In this document: positions 15,059 through 22,330 of the stretch, piece by piece
How the letters are laid out: the number at the start of each line of letters is the position of its first letter
Numbering within the stretch: the stretch's first letter is position 1
Assembly (NCBI GenBank): GCA_046155885.1
Contig: JBJXFU010000029.1
Coordinates: 1 to 23,514 of the forward strand
Direction of reading: 5' to 3'
Source: JAOADN01 sp046155885
GTDB lineage: Bacteria; Pseudomonadota; Alphaproteobacteria; Rhodobacterales; Rhodobacteraceae
DNA length: 23,514 nt
Position numbers and translations under genes: made by a program
Notes under the pieces: generated by a model
Told to the model about the DNA's origin: nothing
The model's database searches: none
Seen by the model: the letters and a program-made list of their open reading frames with translations, nothing else

Positions 15059-16042
15059 ATGACCAATCCGACCGACCGCCTCTTCACCGACGCCGCGATC
15101 CGGCGGACGTCGCTTTACGGAAGCCAGGTGGAGTCCACTTTCTCGGGCGTCCTTTCCTTCATGCGCCGCCGCTACAGCCGCGATCTGGCGGGCGTGGACA
15201 TCGCGGTGACGGGGCTGCCCTTCGACCAGTCAGTATCGAACCGCCCCGGCGCGCGGTTCGGGCCGGAGGCGATACGGAAGGCCTCGGCGCATCATTCCTG
15301 GGGGCCGGTCTGGCCCTGGGGGTTCGACCCCTTCGATAGGCTCGCGGTGGTGGATTACGGCGACTGCACCATCGACTACGGCGACGTGGCGGGGGTTCCG
15401 GCGGCCATCGAGGGGCATGTCGCGGGCATCCTGGCCTCGGGTGCGACGACCCTCTGCCTTGGCGGGGACCACTTCACGACCTTTCCGGTCCTGCGGGCCT
15501 ACGCCAGGAAGTTCGGGCCGCTCGGCCTGGTCCATTTCGACGCGCACCGCGATTTCGAGGCGCAGGTGGGCGACCGCATCGACCACGGCAGCATGTTCAC
15601 CCGGGCTGTGGACGAGGGGCTGGTGGACCCGGGGCGGTCGGTGCAGGTCGGCATAAGGACGATGTTCACGGGCGAGTCTTCCTTCGGTATCCGGGTGATC
15701 GACACGGAGGAGACGCACGCCCTGACCGCATCCGAAATCGCCGCGGTCATCCGTGCGCGGGTGGGCGGGGGGCCGGTCTATCTGACCTTCGATATCGACT
15801 TCCTGGACCCCTCGACCGCGCCGGGCACCGGCACCCCGGTGCCGGGGGGCATGACCAGCCATCAGGCGTTGTCCGTCATCCGGGCGCTGCGCGGTCTCGA
15901 CCCGGTGGGGATGGACGTGGTGGAAGTATCGCCGCCCTACGACCATGCGGAGATGACCTCGAACGCGGCGGCCATGGTGGCGATCGAGTTGCTTTGCCTG
16001 AAGGCCTGGGCACGGGGGGCGCGGGGGCCGGACGGAGTGTGA
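15059..16042 (+). CDS. speB: Agmatinase
   Basis: It hydrolyses agmatine to putrescine and urea in polyamine metabolism. The 327-residue protein closely follows E. coli SpeB in its second half. Metal ligands are H138 in LGGDHF, D161, H163 and D165 in FDAHRDFE, and D245 and D247 in TFDIDFLDP, which are the two-manganese site of the ureohydrolase family. DHGSMF (175-180) and GTGTPVPGG (256-264) line the substrate pocket. The usual DAHTD motif has Arg instead of Thr (DAHRD), and Ser in DHGSMF where Thr is common; other guanidino-substrate ureohydrolases are therefore possible. GGGAG precedes the ATG. The gap to the 87-aa gene is 75 nt without a clear terminator. No speA is visible. Confidence 0.9.
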   Translation: MTNPTDRLFTDAAIRRTSLYGSQVESTFSGVLSFMRRRYSRDLAGVDIAVTGLPFDQSVSNRPGARFGPEAIRKASAHHSWGPVWPWGFDPFDRLAVVDYGDCTIDYGDVAGVPAAIEGHVAGILASGATTLCLGGDHFTTFPVLRAYARKFGPLGLVHFDAHRDFEAQVGDRIDHGSMFTRAVDEGLVDPGRSVQVGIRTMFTGESSFGIRVIDTEETHALTASEIAAVIRARVGGGPVYLTFDIDFLDPSTAPGTGTPVPGGMTSHQALSVIRALRGLDPVGMDVVEVSPPYDHAEMTSNAAAMVAIELLCLKAWARGARGPDGV

Positions 16043-16157
16043 GACCCGGCGATAGTGCGGGGCCGCCGAGCCTATCGCTCTCGGCCTGCCCGTGGCTGTG
16101 CGGGCGGTCCGGCCGCTGCTAATCTCCGCCTGGCGGCGAACCGGGGGAGGGCGCGCG

Positions 16158-17309
16158 ATGTCGGACGTACGGGTGCTTGTCGGCACGACCAAGGGTCTTT
16201 TCATCCTGACGAGCGGCGACCGCCGCTCCTGGACCGTGACCGGCCCGCATTGCGGCGGCTGGCCCATAAACCATGCGGTGGGCGACCCCGCGACAGGGCG
16301 GCTCTGGGCGGGGGGCGGGTCGGGGTGGCACGGCGCCGGGGTCTGGCGGAGCGAGGATGGGGGGAAGACCTGGGACTGCGCGCGGCTCACCTCGGGGCAG
16401 ATGGACGACTGGGCGGCGAAGGACGCCGATTTCGCGGCGTTCATCGGCTGGACGCCCGCGCCGGCCCCCTTCGGCAAGGATTTCGAACAAATCTGGTCGC
16501 TGAATTTCGCGCACGGCCGGCTCCTGGCCGGGGCCAAGCCCGCGCAGCTTCTGGAAAGCGCGGACGGGGGCAGGACCTGGGCGCGGGTCGACGGGTTGAC
16601 CGACCACCCCTCGCGCCCCGACTGGAACGGCGGGGCGGCGGGGCTGGTCCTGCACTCCATCGTCGTCGATCCGGGGATACCGAAGAAGATCTGGGTCGGC
16701 ATTTCGGCCGCAGGCGTCTTCGCGACCGAGGATGGGGGCAGGACCTGGGAGCGGCGCAACCGGCTGTCGAACGCGGAAGCCCATGCGCATCATGACCATC
16801 CGGCGGCGCCGAAGGGGGGCGAGACGGGGCATTGTGTGCACAACATGGTGCGGGCGCCGGGGAACGGGACCGATCTGCTCTATCAGCAGAACCACCATGG
16901 GGTGTTCCGGTCATCGGACGGGGGACGGAGCTGGGACGATGTGACCGAGGGGCTGCCTTCGACCTTCGGCTTTCCGGTGGCCGTGCACCCGCGCGACCCG
17001 GGGACGATCTGGACCCTGCCGCTGAACGGCGACACGGCGGGGCGCTATCCGCCCGGTGCCAGTGCCGCCGTCTGGCGGTCGCGCGACGGGGGCACGAACT
17101 GGCAGGCGATGCGGAAGGGGCTGCCGCAGGCGAACTGCTTCTTCACCGTGCTCAGGCAGGGCATGGCGACGGACGGGAGCGATCCGGCGGGTGTCTATTT
17201 CGGGACCAATTCGGGATCGGTCTTCGCCACCCGCGACGAGGGCGAGACCTGGGACGAGATCGCGCGGCACCTGCCGACCGTGCTGGCGGTCGAGGCGGTG
17301 GCGGCCTGA
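16158..17309 (+). CDS. Asp-box (BNR) beta-propeller protein
   Basis: The 383-residue protein contains six Asp-box motifs (S/T-x-D-x-G-x-T/S-W) at 65-72, 134-141, 190-197, 252-259, 308-315 and 358-365, plus a degenerate one near 19-25. This spacing fits a six- or seven-bladed sialidase-like or VPS10/BNR propeller. No signal peptide is seen, so it is probably cytoplasmic. Classical sialidase catalytic residues (Arg triad, Tyr/Glu nucleophile pair) are not evident, so it is likely not a glycosidase. A His-rich loop (HAHHDHP, about 209-215) and conserved HNM/QQNHHGVF segments suggest possible metal or ligand binding. The ATG at 16158 follows GGGGGAGG. It lies 115 nt after the agmatinase gene in the same direction; a shared transcript is possible but not shown. 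Confidence 0.85.
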   Translation: MSDVRVLVGTTKGLFILTSGDRRSWTVTGPHCGGWPINHAVGDPATGRLWAGGGSGWHGAGVWRSEDGGKTWDCARLTSGQMDDWAAKDADFAAFIGWTPAPAPFGKDFEQIWSLNFAHGRLLAGAKPAQLLESADGGRTWARVDGLTDHPSRPDWNGGAAGLVLHSIVVDPGIPKKIWVGISAAGVFATEDGGRTWERRNRLSNAEAHAHHDHPAAPKGGETGHCVHNMVRAPGNGTDLLYQQNHHGVFRSSDGGRSWDDVTEGLPSTFGFPVAVHPRDPGTIWTLPLNGDTAGRYPPGASAAVWRSRDGGTNWQAMRKGLPQANCFFTVLRQGMATDGSDPAGVYFGTNSGSVFATRDEGETWDEIARHLPTVLAVEAVAA

Positions 17310-17670
17310 GCCGGCGGGGCGGGCGCTGATCGGTCGCTGAAGGCCTTTTTCGCGGGCCTTTGGCTGCGGTGCGACCGGGCGGAGCGATGCGGGTGCCTGT
17401 CGCCGGCGCGACGCGGGAATGCCGCGCATTTTACGATCCGGGCGGAATTGCGTTGACTTCCCGCCGCCTTGCGCCCATGTGAGCCCCATCCCAAGGCCCC
17501 CCGCCGCGTGAGCGGGGAGCGGCGCGCGATGCGCCCGAGGCCGGGGCAGGGCCGGTTATCAGGCCCGCAGAACAGGTTCCCACCGTCACGCAGGGGTTCC
17601 GCCGACAGACCGGCGCATGGGGCATGGGGCCTTGCGCGTCAGCGTCTGACGGACCTCGGACAATTCCGCG

Positions 17671-17697
17671 CCCCTCTGCCTTCACGGGCAGGGCGGG
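17671..17697 (+). other. Hairpin in the helicase leader
   Basis: CCCCTCTGCC pairs with GGCAGGGCGGG (17671-17680 with 17687-17697), with one bulged C at 17694 and one G-T pair. It is about 50 nt before the helicase ATG and could be part of a structured 5' leader. Confidence 0.45.
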
Positions 17698-17711
17698 GCG
17701 CCCAACTTCAT

Positions 17712-17729
17712 GGCGGGCCCTTGCCCGCC
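17712..17729 (+). other. Hairpin directly before the helicase ribosome binding region
   Basis: GGCGGG (17712-17717) and CCCGCC (17724-17729) form a 6-bp GC stem with a CCCTTG loop, 17 nt before the ATG. The ribosome binding site that follows (AGAAAGACAAAG) is weak and unpaired, so the stem could focus ribosome entry or respond to temperature or protein binding. Confidence 0.45.
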
Positions 17730-17746
17730 GGTACAGAAAGACAAAG

Positions 17747-19153
17747 ATGACCGACTTCAAATCCCTCGGCCTGAACGACCGCCTGCTTGAGCGGCTGGCC
17801 GAGCAATCGCTGAGCGAACCCACGCCGATCCAGGCGCAGGCGATTCCGCTGGTGCTCGCAGGCCGCGACGTGATGGGCCTTGCTCAGACCGGCACCGGCA
17901 AGACGGCGGCTTTCGGGCTGCCGATGATCCAGATGCTGACCGACCAGCGCCGCCGGCCCGCACCGCGCGCGGTGCACGCACTGATCCTTGCGCCGACGCG
18001 GGAACTCGCCAAGCAGATCGAGGCCGCCCTGGGCAAGTTCGCGCAAGGCACGCCCACCCGGATCACCGTGGTCACCGGCGGCGCGTCGCTGAACGCGCAG
18101 GCTGACCGGTTGGCCAAGGGCACCGATATCCTCGTCGCCACGCCCGGGCGGCTGATCGACCTGATGGACCGCCGCGCGGTGTTCCTGACGGATGTGCGCT
18201 TCCTCGTTCTCGACGAGGCCGACCACATGCTGGACATGGGCTTCATCCATTCGCTGCGGAAGATCGCGCAGGTGATCCCGAAGGCGCGGCAGACGCTGCT
18301 GTTTTCCGCCACCATGCCGAAGCTGATGGCGGAGGTGGCCGAAAGCTATCTGCGCGACGCGGTACGGATCGAGGTGTCGCCCGCCGGCAAGCCGGTCGAA
18401 CGGATCGTGCAGGGCGTGCACTTCACCACGCAGGGCGACAAGGCGAAAGTTCTGGAAGACTACCTTCTGGGCCACAAGGACGAACGCGCGCTGGTCTTCG
18501 CGCGGACCAAGCACGGGGCCGAGAAGCTGATGAACCTTCTGGTTTCCTGGGGATACGACGCGGCGTCGATCCACGGCAACAAGAGCCAGAACCAGCGCGA
18601 CAAGGCGCTGGCCGAGTTCAAGGCGGGCGTGCTGAAGGTGCTGGTGGCGACGGATGTGGCGGCGCGCGGGATCGACATTCCGAAGGTGGGCTTCATCTAC
18701 AACTATGATGTGCCGAACGTGCCCGAGAACTATGTCCACCGCATCGGACGGACGGCGCGCGCCGGGCGTGACGGACGCGCGGTGACGCTTTGCGCGCCGG
18801 CCGAACTTGATGAACTGAGGGCGATCGAGAAGACGATGAAGCAGGCGATCCCGGTTCTGGTTGACGCGGCCTGGGTCGCGGGACCTGCCCAGCCGCAGAC
18901 CAAGGCACGGCCGCAGGGCCGCCCGGCGCGCGGAGGCAAGCCGCACGGCCAGAAGCCCGCGTACGGGCAGGGTTCCGGCAACCGGCCGCAATCGGCGGGC
19001 GGACGGGCGGACGAGGCGCAGGCCGCAAAGCCGCGGGTAGTGTCCGGGGGCGCATCGCCTTCGGGCGAACCCTCCAAGCCCGTCGGCGGGAAACCGGGCA
19101 AGTGGCGGGGGCGCCGTACGGGCGGAAGGCCGGAAGGCCGCTTCGCGGCCTGA
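17747..19153 (+). CDS. DEAD-box ATP-dependent RNA helicase, RhlE-like
   Basis: It unwinds short RNA duplexes using ATP, typically in ribosome assembly or mRNA turnover. All core motifs are present in 468 residues: Q motif PTPIQ (26-30), motif I AQTGTGKT (46-53), Ia PTRELAKQ (83-90), Ib TPGRL (132-136), DEAD (156-159), SAT (187-189), and in the second RecA domain ARTKHG, TDVAARGIDIP and HRIGRTARAGRDG. The last 80 or so residues are a disordered Gly/Pro/Lys/Arg-rich tail, typical of the RhlE/CsdA branch and likely used for RNA binding. The ATG at 17747 is chosen because MTDFKSLGLNDRLLERL is the family N terminus; 41 upstream codons in frame are not conserved. A strong terminator follows. Confidence 0.95.
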   Translation: MTDFKSLGLNDRLLERLAEQSLSEPTPIQAQAIPLVLAGRDVMGLAQTGTGKTAAFGLPMIQMLTDQRRRPAPRAVHALILAPTRELAKQIEAALGKFAQGTPTRITVVTGGASLNAQADRLAKGTDILVATPGRLIDLMDRRAVFLTDVRFLVLDEADHMLDMGFIHSLRKIAQVIPKARQTLLFSATMPKLMAEVAESYLRDAVRIEVSPAGKPVERIVQGVHFTTQGDKAKVLEDYLLGHKDERALVFARTKHGAEKLMNLLVSWGYDAASIHGNKSQNQRDKALAEFKAGVLKVLVATDVAARGIDIPKVGFIYNYDVPNVPENYVHRIGRTARAGRDGRAVTLCAPAELDELRAIEKTMKQAIPVLVDAAWVAGPAQPQTKARPQGRPARGGKPHGQKPAYGQGSGNRPQSAGGRADEAQAAKPRVVSGGASPSGEPSKPVGGKPGKWRGRRTGGRPEGRFAA

Positions 19154-19174
19154 TCGGGCCCGTTCTGTCGAAAG

Positions 19175-19204
19175 ACGCCCGCCGCTTGCCGACGGGCGTT
19201 TTTT
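19175..19204 (+). terminator. Intrinsic terminator after the helicase gene
   Basis: ACGCCCG (19175-19181) and CGGGCGT (19193-19199) form a 7-bp stem followed by six T (19199-19204). It lies 21 nt after the helicase stop. On the other strand it is 18 nt beyond the topA stop and is followed by CTTTCG, so it may also slow transcription from topA. Confidence 0.85.
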
Positions 19205-19222
19205 CTTGCGCTTCGCGGCGTG

Positions 19223-21799
19223 TCAGGCGGTCTTGCGCGCCCTTGCCGGTTTCGCGGCCTTTGCAGTCTTGGCGGATTTTGCGGCCGCGGCCTTTCCTGG
19301 CATACGCGCTTTCGCCTTGCCGCCGGGTTTCCCCGCCTTTTCGACGATGAGCGCGAGCGCTTCCTCGAGCGTCACGGCCTGCGGATCGGCCCCCTTGGGC
19401 AGGGTGGCGTTCACCTTGTCCCACTTCACATAGGGTCCGTAGCGCCCGGCCATCACTTGCACCGGCCCGCCCTCGGGATGCGCTCCAAGCTCGCGGAGAG
19501 CGGCCGGTGCGCCGCCTGAGCCGCGCGATCCGCGCGTGGCCTTGGCGGCCAGCACCTCGACCGCGCGGTTCATGCCGATGGTGAAGACTTCTTCGACCTC
19601 GGGCAGGTTCGCGTAGGTGCTGTTATGCTTCACGTAAGGTCCGTAGCGGCCGATCCCGGCTTCGACATCCACGCCGTCCTGCGGGTGTTTCCCCACCAGG
19701 CGGGGCAGCGACAGAAGCTGCAGCGCGCGGGTCAGGTCCATCGTCTCGGCCGACCAGCCCTTGGGCAGGCTCGCGCGGTCGGGTTTCGGCCGGTCGGCCG
19801 TCGCCTCGCCGCGCTGGACGTAGGGGCCGAAGCGCCCGGCTTTCAGCAGGATGTCGGCGCCCGCCTCGTCCTGGCCCAGGACGCGCCCGTCCGCTGCCCC
19901 CGGCTCGCCTTCGCCGGAGACCGAGATGGGGCGGGTATAGCGGCAGTCGGGGTAGTTCGAGCAGCCGATGAAGGCGCCCCCCGACCGTGCCGTCTTGAGA
20001 TTCAGCCGCCCCTTGCCGCAAGTCTGGCAGAGGCGCGGGTCAGAGCCGTCGGCGCGCGGCGGGTAGAGGTGGGGGCTGAGGAAGTCGTCGATCTTTTCGA
20101 GCACTTCGCCGATGCGCAGGTCCTGCGTTTCGGCCACCGCCGCCGCGAAGTCGCGCCAGAAGCGGGCCAGCACGTCCTGCCAGTTCCGCCGCCCGCCGGA
20201 AATGTCGTCCAGTTCCTCTTCGAGATCGGCGGTGAAGTCGTATTCCACGTAGCGGCGGAAGAAGTTCGCCAGGAACGCGGTGACAAGGCGGCCCTTGTCC
20301 TCGGGGATCAGGCGGCCTTTGTCCTTGATCACATATTCGCGGTCCTGGATCGTCGTCACGATCGAGGCATAGGTCGAAGGGCGGCCGATCCCCAGTTCTT
20401 CCATGCGCTTCACCAGCGTCGCCTCGGTGTAGCGGGGGGGCGGCTGGGTGAAGTGCTGTTCGGGCGTGACGGCGCGCTTGTCGGCTGGCTCGCCCTGCAC
20501 GATCTGCGGCAGCCGGCCGCCTTCGTCGTCGCCGTCTTCGTCGCGGCCTTCGTCGTAGACCTTGAGGAACCCGTCGAACATCATCACCTGGCCGGTGGCG
20601 CGCAGGCCGACCTGGCCGTCATCGGACAGGACATCGACGGCGGTGCGTTCCATGCGGGCGGAGGCCATCTGGCTGGCGATGGTGCGCTTCCAGATCAGGT
20701 CGTAGAGGCGGCGCTGGTCGTCCTCGATGCGCAGCTTTTCAGGCGAGGCCGACATGTCGGTCGGCCGGATACATTCATGCGCTTCCTGCGCGTTCTTTGC
20801 CTTGTTCTTGTACATGCGGGGAGAGTCCGGCAGGTACGCCGCCCCGAACCGCCGGGCGATTTCGTCGCGGGCGGCGCGGACGGCCTCGGGCGCCATGTCG
20901 ATGCCGTCGGTGCGCATGTAGGTGATGTGACCGGCCTCGTAGAGCCGCTGGGCTGACGACATGCAGGCCTTGGCGCCCATGCCGAGCTTGCGCGACGCTT
21001 CCTGCTGGAGCGTCGAGGTCATGAAGGGCGGCCAGGGGTTGCGGGTTGCGGGTTTCGATTCGACTGCGGCGACTGTCAGCGCGCGGGACCGGACCGCCTG
21101 CACGGCCAGTTCGGCGGCTTCGGCGGTGGGGATGTCGTAGCGGTCGAGTTTCCTGCCGCCGAGGATCGTCAGTTTCGCCGGGTAGTCCTGCCCGCGCGGG
21201 GTGGCGAGGGTCGCGGCGACGGTCCAGTATTCGCGGGCGCGGAAGACCTCGATCTCCATCTCGCGTTCGACGATGAGGCGCAGGCAGACGGACTGGACGC
21301 GGCCGGCGGAGCGGGCGCCGGGGAGCTTGCGCCAGAGGACGGGCGAGAGGGTGAAGCCCACGAGATAGTCAAGCGCGCGGCGGGCGAGGTAGGCCTGGAC
21401 GAGTTCCATATCGACGTCGCGGGGCCGGGCCATGGCCTCGGTCACGGCGGATTTGGTGATGGCGTTGAAGGTGACGCGGCGGACGGTCTTGCCCTTCTTC
21501 AGCGAGGTCGCCAGCGCCTCTTGCAGGTGCCAGGAAATCGCCTCGCCCTCGCGGTCGGGGTCGGTGGCGAGGATCAGCGTGTCGTCGGTTTTCAGCGCCT
21601 CGGCGATGGCGCGGACGTGCTTTTTCGATTCCGGCGCGACTTCCCAGGTCATGCCGAATCCGTTGTCGGGGTCGACCGAGCCGTCCTTGGCGGGCAGGTC
21701 GCGGACATGGCCGTAGGACGCCAGAACGGTGAAGCCGTCGCCCAGATATTTGTTGATTGTCCTGGCCTTGGCGGGGGATTCGACAACGACGACGGCCAT
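19223..21799 (-). CDS. topA: DNA topoisomerase I
   Basis: It relaxes negative supercoils by cutting one DNA strand. The 858-residue protein has the TOPRIM domain with E7 (VVESPAK) and D80-x-D82-x-E84 (DPDREGE), the type IA core with active Tyr294 in HITYMRTDG, and GIGRPSTYASIV later in the core. One four-cysteine zinc finger is visible (CQTC, then C and C in FIGCSNYPDC). Three short GPYV-containing C-terminal repeats follow (RFGPYV, RYGPYV, RYGPYV). The tail of about 40 residues is Lys/Ala-rich, as in many alphaproteobacteria, and likely binds DNA. AAGGAA precedes the ATG. It follows dprA in the same direction, but 531 bp separate them, so topA probably has its own promoter. Confidence 0.97.
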   Translation of the reverse strand: MAVVVVESPAKARTINKYLGDGFTVLASYGHVRDLPAKDGSVDPDNGFGMTWEVAPESKKHVRAIAEALKTDDTLILATDPDREGEAISWHLQEALATSLKKGKTVRRVTFNAITKSAVTEAMARPRDVDMELVQAYLARRALDYLVGFTLSPVLWRKLPGARSAGRVQSVCLRLIVEREMEIEVFRAREYWTVAATLATPRGQDYPAKLTILGGRKLDRYDIPTAEAAELAVQAVRSRALTVAAVESKPATRNPWPPFMTSTLQQEASRKLGMGAKACMSSAQRLYEAGHITYMRTDGIDMAPEAVRAARDEIARRFGAAYLPDSPRMYKNKAKNAQEAHECIRPTDMSASPEKLRIEDDQRRLYDLIWKRTIASQMASARMERTAVDVLSDDGQVGLRATGQVMMFDGFLKVYDEGRDEDGDDEGGRLPQIVQGEPADKRAVTPEQHFTQPPPRYTEATLVKRMEELGIGRPSTYASIVTTIQDREYVIKDKGRLIPEDKGRLVTAFLANFFRRYVEYDFTADLEEELDDISGGRRNWQDVLARFWRDFAAAVAETQDLRIGEVLEKIDDFLSPHLYPPRADGSDPRLCQTCGKGRLNLKTARSGGAFIGCSNYPDCRYTRPISVSGEGEPGAADGRVLGQDEAGADILLKAGRFGPYVQRGEATADRPKPDRASLPKGWSAETMDLTRALQLLSLPRLVGKHPQDGVDVEAGIGRYGPYVKHNSTYANLPEVEEVFTIGMNRAVEVLAAKATRGSRGSGGAPAALRELGAHPEGGPVQVMAGRYGPYVKWDKVNATLPKGADPQAVTLEEALALIVEKAGKPGGKAKARMPGKAAAAKSAKTAKAAKPARARKTA

Positions 21800-22054
21800 G
21801 AAGATTCCTTCGGACGGACAGGCCCGGAGGCGGAGGGGCGGGGCGAAGGGGCGCCGCCCGACCGGCTTTCCGGAGCCTGCGTCATGTGGCGGGGAAGGGC
21901 GGAGTTGTCAATGTCGGGGCGGAACTGGCGGGGTGGCGGTGAGGTGGCGGGCCCCTGAGGGAAGCAGTGGGCGCAGGCGGGCGCCGGGCCGCGATCGGGG
22001 GTGACCGGTGCCCGCGGGCGCCCGGTTCATCCGACCATCGGCACGTCTTCCGGA

Positions 22055-22098
22055 CGTATCCTGAGCGTATCCTGAACGTATCCTGGACGTGGATACGT
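22055..22098. repeat. 11-bp tandem repeat array with an inverted copy
   Basis: Three consecutive units CGTATCCTGAG, CGTATCCTGAA and CGTATCCTGGA (22055, 22066, 22077) have an 11-bp period, about one helical turn. The third unit's ACGTATCC (22076-22083) is matched by the inverted GGATACGT (22091-22098). Direct plus inverted copies on the same helical face look like an array of protein-binding sites. It lies about 255-300 bp upstream of topA. Confidence 0.85.
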
Positions 22099-22111
22099 AA
22101 AGGGGCCGAGG

Positions 22112-22130
22112 CGGTCGTTTACCACGACCG
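22112..22130. other. Hairpin next to the 11-bp array
   Basis: CGGTCGT (22112-22118) and ACGACCG (22124-22130) form a perfect 7-bp stem with a TTACC loop, 13 nt from the array. It may be a transcript-end structure for dprA or part of the same regulatory site. There is no T-tract. Confidence 0.45.
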
Positions 22131-22330
22131 GCGAATCGGGGGGGCGCATCCGTGCGCTCGGGACTCCGTGGGCTCGGGACGGGGCGACACGGTGTGTGAA
22201 CCGGCGGAATGGGAGGAAGCGGTGGCGTCGCGGCGGGGGCGGATGTGGCGGCTCGGGGTGCCACGGCCGCGTCTTCCGGGGCCTTCCCGAGGGGATGGTC
22301 CAAGCCCTGGCGCGGCGGCCTGCGGACGGG

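Larger units (their letters stand above)
17310..17746 (+). promoter_or_regulatory. Long non-coding region upstream of the DEAD-box helicase gene
   Basis: This 437-bp gap has no convincing gene. A short stem AAGGCC/GGCCTT (17340-17345 with 17355-17360) after the Asp-box gene is a weak terminator candidate. TTGACT at 17453-17458 is a possible -35 box; the region 17 nt downstream (CATGTG) is a poor -10. If transcription starts near 17485, the leader would be about 260 nt. It contains two stems close to the start codon (17671-17697 and 17712-17729). Long structured leaders are known for cold-shock RNA helicase genes; applying that here is inference. Confidence 0.45.
21800..22330 (-). promoter_or_regulatory. 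Long non-coding region between dprA and topA
   Basis: This 531-bp gap contains no convincing gene; the open frames are Arg/Pro-rich and lack ribosome binding sites. It contains an 11-bp tandem array with an inverted copy (22055-22098), a 7-bp hairpin (22112-22130) and a GC-rich near-palindrome (22004-22026). Both the topA promoter and the dprA transcript end should be here. A region of this size between dprA and topA suggests regulation of topA, which is inference. Confidence 0.5.

Noticed and set aside
22055..22098. Possible CRISPR array
   Set aside because: The units are directly adjacent without spacers and only 11 bp long, and no cas genes are in view.
21908..22303. 131-codon minus-strand frame between dprA and topA
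   Set aside because: It is Pro/Ala/Arg-rich low complexity, crosses the 11-bp array, and has no ribosome binding site or similarity.
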